Below are positions 8,100 through 16,583 of a stretch of DNA of 64,000 bases, piece after piece. Under the pieces are notes generated by a model. That model worked only from the letters and a program-made list of their open reading frames with translations, searched no databases and was not told the origin of the DNA. Made by a program: the position numbers and the translations under genes. The stretch is from Pseudomonas lini (GTDB lineage Bacteria > Pseudomonadota > Gammaproteobacteria > Pseudomonadales > Pseudomonadaceae): NCBI RefSeq assembly GCF_964063345.1, contig NZ_OZ061318.1:3162001-3226000 (forward strand), read 5' to 3'. Every line of letters begins with the position of its first letter. Position 1 is the stretch's first letter.

Positions 8100-9479
8100 T
8101 CATTGCTTTGTGCGGTGAACGCGCCAACCCAATATTCCAAGCACCATCAACCCAAATCCCCCGACAATCGCCCACATCACCTGGTCATAACTCACCAGCG
8201 GCTTCTCGATCCGCAGATACCCCGGTTGCAGCAGCAACTCGCGCATTGCCTTGTTCGCCTCGGCCAGTGTCACGTCTTGCAGCGCCTTGGCCGGGTTGAC
8301 GAAATGGCCGTCCTCGTAGTCGCCAAGGGCTCTCCAGTAATAGTCCGCCAGGGCGCTGTTGCCTTGCACGGCCCAGGCCTGGCGAGCGATGGCGGCTTGC
8401 TTGAGACGGGCGAAGGTGGCGGCGTCGAGGCCGTTCTTGAGCAGATCGGCTTGAAGCTCATCCAGCACCTGTTCCGCTGCCAGCACGTCGTCGCGATCAA
8501 GGTCGGCGTTCAGGCTCATGAAGCCCACCCCGCCAAATACCTCGCGCTCGGCCGAGGGCCCGTAGGACAACCCATGGGCCAGGCGCAATTGGCGATAGAG
8601 CGCCCAGTCCAGATAGTCCTTGAGCAGGTCGAAGGTTTCGTCGTGCTGGTCTTCCAGCACCGGTTCTGGCACTAGCCAATGCAATTTGGCGCCGCCGCCG
8701 ACGAAACCGTTACTCAAATTGCGCTCGTGGGCCGCGCTGGCCTGAATGTCTGGCAGAGGCCGGTGCTCAGTCGGCTCAACCGCCTCGAGTGCGCCATAGG
8801 CCCGTTCCAGATAGGCCGGCAGCAGGCGGTCGAGGTCTCCAACCACGATCAGGGTCATGTTGTTGGGCGCGTACCAGGTCTTGCGCACCTTCTCCAATTG
8901 CTCGCGGGTCAGGTGATCGACTTGCGCGCGCTCGGGGCATTTGAGGCCCAGTTCCACCGCCAACTGATTACTGGCGGTGTGGCCCAGATCCTGGCGATCC
9001 AGCCAGCGTTGCAGGTGCGAGTAATGGCCACCGTCTTCGCGCTCGACCACTTGCTTGGCGACGTTGATCGCATTGTCGTCGATCCGGGTCTGGGTCAGCA
9101 GCGCCAACAACAGGTCGAGGACCTTGCGCTGGTTTTTCGCCGGGGCTTCGATGACGAAGGTCGTGTCGGCATTGCTGGTGTAGGCATTCCACTCACCGCC
9201 CAGGGCCTGCATGCGTTCTTCCAGACCGCCTTCGCCGGTGGCGTCGATGCCGCTGAACAGCAAATGTTCGAGCAAATGCGGCAGCTCTTTGTCGGCACAG
9301 CTGAAATCATCCAGGCCTACGCCAACCACCAACCGGATCGCCACATGCCCGCGCTCGGTGCCCGGCTTAAGGACCAATTGCAGGCCGTTGGGCAACGTGT
9401 AGCCCTCGACCTGAAAGCGATCCAGGGCAAATGAAGGCAGTGAGCCGAGCAACAGACAAGCGAACAACAGACAACGCAT
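8100..9479 (-). CDS. M16 family zinc peptidase, membrane-anchored
   Basis: A pitrilysin-family metallopeptidase of 459 residues. A signal peptide (about 1-18) is followed by the inverted zinc motif HLLEH at residues 68-72 and the downstream acidic zinc ligand region VVEREDG near 144-150. A C-terminal hydrophobic segment (about 430-450) followed by HRTKQ suggests an inner-membrane anchor with the catalytic part in the periplasm. I start at 9479 (MRCLLF), preceded by GGAAAC at a good distance, instead of the ATG at 9521. It has one catalytic half plus an M16 C-terminal half. Substrate unknown. Confidence 0.88.
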   Translation of the reverse strand: MRCLLFACLLLGSLPSFALDRFQVEGYTLPNGLQLVLKPGTERGHVAIRLVVGVGLDDFSCADKELPHLLEHLLFSGIDATGEGGLEERMQALGGEWNAYTSNADTTFVIEAPAKNQRKVLDLLLALLTQTRIDDNAINVAKQVVEREDGGHYSHLQRWLDRQDLGHTASNQLAVELGLKCPERAQVDHLTREQLEKVRKTWYAPNNMTLIVVGDLDRLLPAYLERAYGALEAVEPTEHRPLPDIQASAAHERNLSNGFVGGGAKLHWLVPEPVLEDQHDETFDLLKDYLDWALYRQLRLAHGLSYGPSAEREVFGGVGFMSLNADLDRDDVLAAEQVLDELQADLLKNGLDAATFARLKQAAIARQAWAVQGNSALADYYWRALGDYEDGHFVNPAKALQDVTLAEANKAMRELLLQPGYLRIEKPLVSYDQVMWAIVGGFGLMVLGILGWRVHRTKQ

Positions 9480-9535
9480 AACGAGTTTCCGTACGACCAG
9501 CGTAAGTTCAACAGACTTCAAGCAACTGTGGACGT

Positions 9536-11194
9536 TCAGGGTGAATGAGTGATGTCAGTCAAATCGTCGACCGCCAGAGCGCCGGTGTCCGAAGTGCCCA
9601 ACACCGCATAAGCGCTGCTGCAGAACAGGGAATTCAAGCGTCTCATGTCGGCAATAAGTTCCAGGTGCAGCGAACTGGTCTCGATACTTTGCACGATCTT
9701 ACGGTTTAAACGGCTGACATGAGCGTGGGCCAGGCGGCGCTCCTGTGCGCGAAAGCGACGTTTCTCACGCAGTAACTGGCGAGCACTTTCCGGGTCGGCA
9801 CTAAGGAACACTGACAACCCCAAACGCAGGTTGGCAATCAGCTGACTGTGCAGCCCCGCCAACTCCTCCAGACCGACCTCGGAAAAAGACCGGCGTTGCG
9901 AGGTTTTCTGCTGCTGAACCTTGCGCAGCATGCGTTCGATCAGGTCACTGGCCAGTTTCAGGTTGATCGCCAGCTCGATGGTTTCCGCCCAGCGCCGACT
10001 GTCCTGTTCGCTGAGGTCTTCGCGGGGCATTTGCGCCAGATAGAGTTTGATGGCGCTGTACAGCGCTTCGACATCATCGGTCAGGCGACGCATTTCCTGA
10101 GTGACGGCGGTCTGTTTGCCGCGCAGCACGTCGAGCATGGCTTCGAGCATGCTGTCGACCAGATCGCCGATGCGCAGGGTTTCCCGAGCAGCGTTGGCCA
10201 GCGCCAGACTCGGGGTAACCAGTGCAGTCGGGTCAAGATGCCGCGGTTTGGCCGTGCCGTTGATGTCCGGCCGCTCTGGCAACAACCACGCGCAGAGCCT
10301 GGCCATCGCCCCGACGCTGGGCAACAGGATCAGGCAACGCGCGGTGTTGTAGAGCAGGTGGAAGCCGATGACCATTTCCTGAGGGCTGAAGTCGAGGCTG
10401 TCGATCCAGTGCACCAATGGGTCGAGCACCGGAATGATCAGCAGCAGGCCAATCAGTTTGTACAACAGGCTGCCGAGCGCCACCTGACGGCCGGCCGCGT
10501 TCTGCATGCTGGTACTGAGGAAAGCAAGAATACCGCTGCCGATATTGGCACCGATCACCAGGCCGATGGCCACTGGCAAACTGATCACGCTGGCACCGGC
10601 GAGGGTCGCGGTCAGCAGGACGGCAGCCAGGCTGGAATAGGAAACCATCGCGAACAGCGCGCCGACCAGAGCATCGAGCAGAATGTCGCCGGTCAGCGAG
10701 GCGAAGATGACCTTCACCCCTTGCGCCTGAGTAATCGGCGCGGCGGCCTCGACAATCAGTTGCAGCGCCAGAATGATCAGTCCCAGACCGATGCTGACCC
10801 GTCCCATCTGTCCGACCCGGGTCTGCTTGCGCGACAGAAAGAAAATCACCCCAAGGAAAATCAGCAACGGCGACAGCCACGACAAGTCGAGGGTCAGTAC
10901 TCGCGCCATCAGTGCGGTACCGACATCGGCACCGAGCATGGTCGCCAGAGCCGGAGTCAGCGCCATCAGGCCCTGACCGACAAATGAGGTGACAAGCATG
11001 GCGGTGGCATTGCTGCTCTGGACCATGGCGGTCACCATTATCCCGGCGGCAAACGCCAACCAGCGCCTGGACATGTTATGGGCGATCACGTGGCGCAAGT
11101 TGGAACCATAAACCCGCAGGATGCCGGTTCGGACGATGTGCGTGCCCCAGATCAACAGGGCCACGGCTGATAACAAATTGAGCAGGGTGAGCAT
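9536..11194 (-). CDS. Na/Pi cotransporter family protein
   Basis: A 552-residue protein of the NptA/YjbB type. The N-terminal ~300 residues contain two inverted Na/Pi repeats with the typical Q-S-S motif (MVQSSNATAM around residues 57-66, and SYSSLAAVLL around 183-192). The C-terminal ~200 residues are helical and PhoU-like. Members move phosphate with sodium, often as exporters. ATG at 11194 is the only sensible start. It is separated from the M16 gene by 56 bases on the same strand. Confidence 0.88.
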   Translation of the reverse strand: MLTLLNLLSAVALLIWGTHIVRTGILRVYGSNLRHVIAHNMSRRWLAFAAGIMVTAMVQSSNATAMLVTSFVGQGLMALTPALATMLGADVGTALMARVLTLDLSWLSPLLIFLGVIFFLSRKQTRVGQMGRVSIGLGLIILALQLIVEAAAPITQAQGVKVIFASLTGDILLDALVGALFAMVSYSSLAAVLLTATLAGASVISLPVAIGLVIGANIGSGILAFLSTSMQNAAGRQVALGSLLYKLIGLLLIIPVLDPLVHWIDSLDFSPQEMVIGFHLLYNTARCLILLPSVGAMARLCAWLLPERPDINGTAKPRHLDPTALVTPSLALANAARETLRIGDLVDSMLEAMLDVLRGKQTAVTQEMRRLTDDVEALYSAIKLYLAQMPREDLSEQDSRRWAETIELAINLKLASDLIERMLRKVQQQKTSQRRSFSEVGLEELAGLHSQLIANLRLGLSVFLSADPESARQLLREKRRFRAQERRLAHAHVSRLNRKIVQSIETSSLHLELIADMRRLNSLFCSSAYAVLGTSDTGALAVDDLTDITHSP

Positions 11195-11362
11195 GCAGGC
11201 CCCCTGTGGTGGTAGCGCCCCAGTGGGGCAAGTTCGTAGTGCCGCGTTTTTCTTCTACTTCTGTACTTAAGCTGTAGTTGGCTAACGGTCTGGACGCCAG
11301 CATCGCATAGCTAAAGAGATGATTGAAACAAAACTGTCATAAAAACAGCTTGCTGCAGAAAC

Positions 11363-11390
11363 GAACAAAGGGCCGTTAGGCCCTTTGTTC
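11363..11390 (-). terminator. Terminator hairpin downstream of the TerC gene
   Basis: A perfect 12-bp stem GAACAAAGGGCC / GGCCCTTTGTTC with loop GTTA. On the minus strand it follows the terC-type gene and the REP pair and would end that transcript. Confidence 0.6.
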
Positions 11391-11392
11391 TT

Positions 11393-11523
11393 GTGGCGAG
11401 GGAGCTTGCTCCCGTTCGGTTGCGAAGCAGCCGCAATACAGGCTTCCGCGGTTTTACTGCGTAATCGCGGTGACTGGTTTCAGGGCCGCTTCGCGGCCCA
11501 GCGGGAGCAAGCTCCCTCGCCAC
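11393..11523. repeat. REP inverted pair (GTGGCGAGGGAGCTTGCTCCC family)
   Basis: Left arm starts at 11393 and the inverted arm ends at 11523; internal stem GGCCGCTTCGCGGCC is also present. It lies between the terC-type gene and its terminator. Confidence 0.92.
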
Positions 11524-11543
11524 AGAGGTCCCATTGAGACCGA

Positions 11544-12311
11544 TTACTGACCCGGAACATCCTTGCGCAGTTTCACTGGGTCTTGCTGCTTCTTCTTTTT
11601 CATCATTGCGGTGCGCATCTTGATGTTGATCGCTTCCACCGCCAACGAGAACGCCATCGCGAAGTAGACGTAGCCTTTTGGCAAGTGCACGTCTAGCGAT
11701 TCGGCAATCAGCACGGTACCCACCAGCAACAGGAACGACAGCGCCAGCATCTTCAGCGACGGGTGCTTGTCGATGAACTCGCTGATGGTGCCAGAAGCCC
11801 ACATCATCACTAGTACCGCAACGACAATCGCCGCGACCATGACCGGTACGTGGGACACCATGCCCACCGCGGTGATCACCGAGTCCAGCGAGAACACGAT
11901 GTCGATGATCGCGATCTGGATGATGGTGTACAGGAAATTGCCGCCCTTGCCCGAAGGCTCGTCGCCGCCTTCATCTTGACCTTCCAGCGCGTGGTACATC
12001 TCTTGCGAGCTCTTCCACAGCAGGAACAGACCACCGAAGAACAGGATCAGGTCACGCCCGGAAATACCCTGGCCGAACACTTCGAACAGGTCTGCGGTGA
12101 GGCGCATGACCCAGGTGATCGACAGCAGCAACAGGATCCGCGTGATCATGGCCAGCGCCAGGCCGAAGATCCGGGTGCGCGCCTGCATGTGCTTGGGCAT
12201 GCGGCTGACCAGGATCGAAATCATGATGATGTTGTCGATGCCCAGGACGATCTCCAGGGCAGTCAGGGTGAAGAAGGCAACCCAGATTTCAGGGTTGGTC
12301 AGCCATTCCAT
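11544..12311 (-). CDS. TerC family integral membrane protein
   Basis: A 255-residue inner-membrane protein with about seven hydrophobic segments. The conserved acidic stretches of the family are visible: ALEIVLGIDNII (about 18-29) and IDIVFSLDSVITAVGM (about 134-149). A basic tail (MMKKKKQQDP) closes the protein. TerC/Alx proteins are linked to manganese export and tellurium resistance; which applies here cannot be told. It is the full family length and stands between citMHS and a REP pair, reading leftwards. Confidence 0.92.
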   Translation of the reverse strand: MEWLTNPEIWVAFFTLTALEIVLGIDNIIMISILVSRMPKHMQARTRIFGLALAMITRILLLLSITWVMRLTADLFEVFGQGISGRDLILFFGGLFLLWKSSQEMYHALEGQDEGGDEPSGKGGNFLYTIIQIAIIDIVFSLDSVITAVGMVSHVPVMVAAIVVAVLVMMWASGTISEFIDKHPSLKMLALSFLLLVGTVLIAESLDVHLPKGYVYFAMAFSLAVEAINIKMRTAMMKKKKQQDPVKLRKDVPGQ

Positions 12312-12395
12312 GTGTATTCCTTTGAGGATGTGTTAAACCACGAAGGGCCCGGGCTTCAACAACAAAGCCTGGACCCGTCATGGTGAGTCTTGAGC

Positions 12396-13703
12396 TTATA
12401 GAGTGCTGAACAGCGGAAAAATCCCCATCAGCAATGCAGCGACCAGTATGCACAGGCAAACCAGCACTGCCCACTTCAAGGTGAACCGCTGATGGTCACC
12501 GAATTCGATACCGGCCAGGGCCACCAACAAGTAAGTCGATGGTACCAGCGGGCTCAGCAAGTGGACGGGCTGACCGACGATCGAGGCACGTGCCATTTCT
12601 ACCGCGGTTATACCGTAATGACTGGCGGCTTCGGCAAGTACCGGTAACACGCCGTAATAAAAAGCATCGTTCGACATGAAGAACGTGAACGGCATGCTCA
12701 CCAGCGCGGTGATCACGGCCAGGTACGGGCCGAGGAAATCCGGGATGACCGCCAGCAAGCTTTTCGACATCGCATCGACCATGCCGGTGCCCGACAGGAT
12801 ACCGGTGAAGATGCCCGCGGCAAAGATCAACCCGACCACTGCCAACACGCTACCGGCGTGGGCCGCAACGCGATCCTTCTGCTGTTGCAGGCACGGGTAG
12901 TTGACGATCATCGCGATACTGAACGCCACCATGAACAGCACCGGCAGCGGCAACAGGCCGGCGATCAGGGTACCCATGAGCGTCAAAGTCAGCGCGCCGT
13001 TGAACCAGATCAGCTTTGGACGACGGGCGTCCGGGAACTGCGAAACGCTGATTTCGCTGTGATCGACTTCATCACCGACCAGATGCAGTTCACCCAGACG
13101 CGCACGCTCGCGTTTACCGTAGAAGTAGGCAATTGCCAGAATCGCCACCACACCGGCCAGCATCGCCGGAATCATCGGTACGAAAATCGCGGACGGGTCC
13201 ACGTGCAGCGCACTGGCCGCACGGGCGGTCGGGCCACCCCAGGGGGTCATGTTCATCACGCCACCAGCGAGGATGATCAGACCGGCCATGATCCGCGGGC
13301 TCATGCCGATGCGGCTGTAGAGCGGCAGCATGGCGGCCACGCAAATCATATAAGTGGTGGCGCCATCACCGTCCATGGACACGATCAGCGCCAGAACGGC
13401 GGTACCGACCGAAACTTTCAACGGGTCGCCCTTGACCAGTTTGAGGATCTTGCGCACAGCCGGGTCGAACAAACCTGAGTCGATCATCAGGGCGAAATAG
13501 AGAATGGCGAACATCAGCATCACGCCGGTCGGCGCGAGTTTAGTGATGCCTTCGAGCATCATCGGGCCGATCTTCGGCGAGAAACCGCCGAACAGGGCGA
13601 AAATGATCGGGATGATGATCAGAGCGATCAGCGCGGACAGGCGCTTGGTCATGATCAGGAACATGAACGTGATGACCATGGCGAAGCCAAGGAAAGTCAG
13701 CAT
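12396..13703 (-). CDS. CitMHS family citrate/metal-citrate:H+ symporter
   Basis: A 435-residue secondary transporter with about twelve hydrophobic segments, full length for the CitMHS family that imports citrate complexed with divalent metal using protons. Supporting segments are SMDGDGATTYMICVAAMLPLY (around 109-129) and NMTPWGGPTARAA (around 151-163). ATG at 13703 is preceded by GGAGTATTCCT, a reasonable ribosome-binding region. Not closely packed with neighbours. PAO1 has a citrate transporter gene (citA) near gltP too, as I recall, which supports the identity. Confidence 0.9.
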   Translation of the reverse strand: MLTFLGFAMVITFMFLIMTKRLSALIALIIIPIIFALFGGFSPKIGPMMLEGITKLAPTGVMLMFAILYFALMIDSGLFDPAVRKILKLVKGDPLKVSVGTAVLALIVSMDGDGATTYMICVAAMLPLYSRIGMSPRIMAGLIILAGGVMNMTPWGGPTARAASALHVDPSAIFVPMIPAMLAGVVAILAIAYFYGKRERARLGELHLVGDEVDHSEISVSQFPDARRPKLIWFNGALTLTLMGTLIAGLLPLPVLFMVAFSIAMIVNYPCLQQQKDRVAAHAGSVLAVVGLIFAAGIFTGILSGTGMVDAMSKSLLAVIPDFLGPYLAVITALVSMPFTFFMSNDAFYYGVLPVLAEAASHYGITAVEMARASIVGQPVHLLSPLVPSTYLLVALAGIEFGDHQRFTLKWAVLVCLCILVAALLMGIFPLFSTL

Positions 13704-14023
13704 AGGAATACTCCAGGCGTAGCGCGGCTAGTAAATGGGCGAACCGGATGAGGTCAGCGCAGAACGGGAAGCACGAGACGTACGGGCGGAGTTGCAGCGA
13801 AGAGGCGGATAGGAGAGGACATCAGGATCACCATTGTTGTTGTTAAATGGACCGGACGAGCGATAAAACACGCGCATTGGCCAGCCGGTCTATTTGCCGG
13901 CAGTGGGGCGATCCTAATCGGGGAAGCTTTCAGCCAGCTTTCGCGAGTGAAAGCATTGACCGAATGTACAACCGGTCGTCGGCCGGATTGAGCGTCCGTA
14001 AACACGGGTCAGGAGCAAAAGAC
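13704..14023. other. Intergenic region between citMHS and the GFA gene
   Basis: This 320-base divergent intergenic region should hold the promoters of both flanking genes. The only coding signal is a 26-codon minus-strand reading frame (13754-13834, MVILMSSPIRLF...) ending 50 bases before citMHS, which could be a leader peptide but is unproven. AGGAG at 14011-14015 serves the plus-strand gene. Confidence 0.5.
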
Positions 14024-14425
14024 ATGGGCGAACTTCACACCGGCGGTTGCCACTGCGGACAAATGCGCTATCAATTCAACGGGTCATTGCACGACATCGC
14101 TCACTGCCATTGCTCGATTTGCCGACGGGTCAGCGGTGGAATCGTGACCACCTGGATCACCGTGCCTGCCTCAGCATTTGAATGGATGGCGGGCACACCG
14201 TCCCGGTACGAGTCTTCGTCCACTTGCGTGCGATATTTCTGCCCAAACTGTGGGGCGCAACTGGCGCTGGTAACGCAGCTCAGCCCCGAAAGCATCGATG
14301 TGACCATCGCCACCCTCGACCATCCCGAGCAGGCGCCGGCCGAGCGCCATATCTGGACCGACAGTCGTTTGCCGTGGTTGCATCTGGACGAGCACTTGCC
14401 CGATGAGGCCCAAGAACAACTCTGA
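14024..14425 (+). CDS. GFA family (glutathione-dependent formaldehyde-activating-like) protein
   Basis: A 133-residue zinc-binding protein of the GFA/CENP-V fold. The zinc ligands are visible: GGCHCG near residues 7-12, HCHCSICRR near 28-36 and FCPNCGAQL near 74-82. The family includes glutathione:formaldehyde adduct-forming enzymes, but most members have no proven reaction. I take the ATG at 14024 because AGGAG lies 8 bases before it. Its TGA stop abuts the stop of the convergent next gene with no spacer. Confidence 0.9.
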   Translation: MGELHTGGCHCGQMRYQFNGSLHDIAHCHCSICRRVSGGIVTTWITVPASAFEWMAGTPSRYESSSTCVRYFCPNCGAQLALVTQLSPESIDVTIATLDHPEQAPAERHIWTDSRLPWLHLDEHLPDEAQEQL

Positions 14426-14752
14426 TCAGAAAACAGACAGGTTCAGCGGCCGGATCGCGCCCATCCAGATCGCGTGCTCGGTGTGGTCGAGCAGATCGTC
14501 GCCCGTGTCCGGGTGCAGGAATATCACCAATCCCTTGCGGTTGAGTGCCAGCCACGGCAACACCGCGCCGAGGTGTTGCGGCTCGAAAGCCAATTGGCAG
14601 CTCCAGTCCGGATGCGGGCCGACCGGGCGTTCGTGCATGCGCCCCATCTTCAGTGGAAACAATTGCGCTGCCTGCTCACACAAGGCCCGTGCCTGTGCCA
14701 GGGTGCTGGCATCGAAATAGACATGGGCGTGGTAACCCTTGATCGTTTGCAT
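14426..14752 (-). CDS. DOPA 4,5-dioxygenase family protein
   Basis: A 108-residue protein of the DOPA 4,5-dioxygenase family, which in plants and fungi cleaves the aromatic ring of L-DOPA; bacterial members are small and mostly uncharacterised. Family signs are GYHAHVYFD at the N-terminus, GPHPDWSCQLAF in the middle and HPDTGDDLLDHTEHAIWMG near the C-terminus, giving conserved histidines for metal binding. ATG at 14752 is preceded by AGGGAG; the longer frame to 14794 lacks such a site. It is convergent with the GFA gene and divergent from the next oxidoreductase. Confidence 0.85.
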   Translation of the reverse strand: MQTIKGYHAHVYFDASTLAQARALCEQAAQLFPLKMGRMHERPVGPHPDWSCQLAFEPQHLGAVLPWLALNRKGLVIFLHPDTGDDLLDHTEHAIWMGAIRPLNLSVF

Positions 14753-14835
14753 CTGACTCCCTCTGAACCTTGTCGAACCCTCGCCGCTTTCCACGGGTCA
14801 CACACCATATACGCAGGAAAGTAGGGAGCACGGCC

Positions 14836-15498
14836 ATGAAAAATGCCGAAACCCCGGTGGTGAAGGTAGTGCTTTATGGTGCCATGAGTAGCCTGGGCAG
14901 TGCGCTGATGGCTGAAATGCTGCGGCGCCAGCATGAAGTGATCGCGATTCTCGATGACCTGAACGCGCTCGCGCCGCGCCCGGGTTTACGCACCAAGGCG
15001 GGTGACCTGTTCGATGCCAAGCGGGTCAAGCAAAGCGTGGCCGGCTGCTCGGCAGTGATTTGCTTGCTCGATGCGCCAGGGTTGCCGATGAACAGTGAAC
15101 ACATCGAAAAATCCATCGTGCCCGGCCCGGTCGAGGAGGTGCTGGCGGTGGATGCACTGATCGACGGCATGCAGGCGGCGGGCATTGCCCGGCTGTTTGT
15201 GGTGGGCGATTTCGAGGTGCTGGACGACCCGGAAATCGAAGACCCGTTGCAACGCCACGCCGCCGAAGAAATCCGCGAGGCTCTGCAAAGCAGCTCGTTG
15301 CACTGGACCTTGGTGAATGCACCACGCCGCGTGCCCGGGCTGACCATCGAGCATTTCAGTCATGTCAGCAGTAGCCTGGAACCTGGCCTGGCCGCAGCGC
15401 TGGAGCGGCTGAACAGAGTCGCCGTAGGGATTGCCGATGAGCTGCACCTGAACCTGCATGTTGGTGAGCATGTGAGTTTTATTGCGACGTCGGAATAG
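14836..15498 (+). CDS. NAD(P)-binding Rossmann-fold oxidoreductase (YwnB-like)
   Basis: A 220-residue protein of the atypical short-chain dehydrogenase group (NAD(P)H-binding, YwnB/BVR-B type). The N-terminal VVLYGAMSSLGSALMAEML gives a G-x-x-S-x-x-G nucleotide-binding turn, slightly altered from the G-x-x-G-x-x-G norm. Later segments VKQSVAGCSAVICLLDAPG and LHWTLVNAPR fit the fold. GTAGGGAGC lies 8 bases before the ATG at 14836. Substrate unknown. Confidence 0.82.
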   Translation: MKNAETPVVKVVLYGAMSSLGSALMAEMLRRQHEVIAILDDLNALAPRPGLRTKAGDLFDAKRVKQSVAGCSAVICLLDAPGLPMNSEHIEKSIVPGPVEEVLAVDALIDGMQAAGIARLFVVGDFEVLDDPEIEDPLQRHAAEEIREALQSSSLHWTLVNAPRRVPGLTIEHFSHVSSSLEPGLAAALERLNRVAVGIADELHLNLHVGEHVSFIATSE

Positions 15499-15518
15499 CA
15501 AAAATCGTCCGAACCCGT

Positions 15519-16469
15519 TTACACCGCAATCGAAGGTAAAGGGAGACCGCTAAGCGATTGCGCACTGCTGGCCTGTTCCGCCATCAACCAATCCACAAAC
15601 AGCTGAATCAACGCCCCACGCCGTTTGCGCTGGGGCAGAACCACGTAATAGCCCAGCCGGGAAATCACCGTGTCGGCAATCGGGCGACACAACAGACCTT
15701 GCGCCAACAAGTTATCCACAAGGTGCCGCCAACCGATTGCAACGCCTTGGCCGCCAATCGCCGCCTGAATCAGCAAGGTGTAATTGTCGAAGCGCAGTTG
15801 CCCCGGCGCTGGGGCCGAGGTAATTCCCAGTTCGCGAAACACGCCGCTCCAGTCGAACCAGTTGCTGCTGTTTTCGCCTCGCAGGTGCAGCAGCGGAAAC
15901 TCCAGCAATGCCTGAGCCGGCAAGGGCAGGGGACGGTCCTTCAATAGCAGCGGGCTGCACACCGGAAACACCTCTTCGCTGAACAGCCAATGGCTCTCGC
16001 CCTGCTTGAACCGGCCATCGCCGAACAGCACTGCCACATCGATATCGGTGCGCAACATGTTGTGGCTGCGTTCACTGGTGACCAGGCTGACGTCCACTTG
16101 AGGGTTGGCGGTATGGAAGCGGTGCAGACGCGGCATCAGCCAGTACGCAGCAAAGGCGAAGTCGGTGGCCACCTGCAACACTTCGTGCTGTTGCTGTGCG
16201 CTGATTGCGCTCAATCCTGCATCGATATTCTGCAAACCGAGCTGAACTTGCTCAAACAGAATAGCCCCGGCTTCAGTCAACTCAATACCGCGATAGATAC
16301 GGTCGAACAATCGGGTAGCGAGCTGTTCTTCCAATCGTTTGATCTGCTGACTGATGGCCGGTTGCGTGGTGCCGAGCTCCACCGCGGCGGCGGTGAAACT
16401 GCGTTGCCGGGCCGCGGCTTCAAAGGCACGCAGCAGGTCCAGGGACAAATCACCGAGGGCGTCATACAT
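15519..16469 (-). CDS. LysR-type regulator of choline-sulfate use
   Basis: A 316-residue LysR-type regulator: winged helix-turn-helix at about residues 6-65 (AAVELGTTQPAISQQIKRLEEQL) and a substrate-binding domain after about 90. It is divergent from betC, 114 bases apart, the arrangement of the choline-sulfatase regulator in Pseudomonas (PA0032/PA0031 in PAO1, from memory). A perfect T-N11-A palindrome overlaps its own start codon at 16468-16482, suggesting autorepression and control of betC. The inducer is probably choline sulfate or a breakdown product, which is inference. Confidence 0.88.
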   Translation of the reverse strand: MYDALGDLSLDLLRAFEAAARQRSFTAAAVELGTTQPAISQQIKRLEEQLATRLFDRIYRGIELTEAGAILFEQVQLGLQNIDAGLSAISAQQQHEVLQVATDFAFAAYWLMPRLHRFHTANPQVDVSLVTSERSHNMLRTDIDVAVLFGDGRFKQGESHWLFSEEVFPVCSPLLLKDRPLPLPAQALLEFPLLHLRGENSSNWFDWSGVFRELGITSAPAPGQLRFDNYTLLIQAAIGGQGVAIGWRHLVDNLLAQGLLCRPIADTVISRLGYYVVLPQRKRRGALIQLFVDWLMAEQASSAQSLSGLPLPSIAV

Positions 16470-16482
16470 AAGCTGTGCTTAT
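16468..16482. promoter_or_regulatory. Likely LysR-type operator between regulator and betC
   Basis: ATAAGC-TGT-GCTTAT is a perfect 6-3-6 inverted repeat containing the T-N11-A signature (T69, A81 of 164xx). It overlaps the regulator's ATG and lies about 100 bases before betC, a position fitting autoregulation and activation of the divergent gene. No footprint is known to me. Confidence 0.5.
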
Positions 16483-16583
16483 CCTAGTCATTGCCTGGCA
16501 TGGGCTTTACCACAAAGATTATGGACTCCATGCTCGATCACAGCACTCTCGCATAAATATCCACTATGGAATGCCGCGATCAC

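Noticed and set aside
12344..12378. Hairpin after citMHS as a terminator
   Set aside because: The stem GGGCCCGGGCTT / AAGCCTGGACCC has two mismatches and no T run on the minus strand, so it is too weak to list as a feature.
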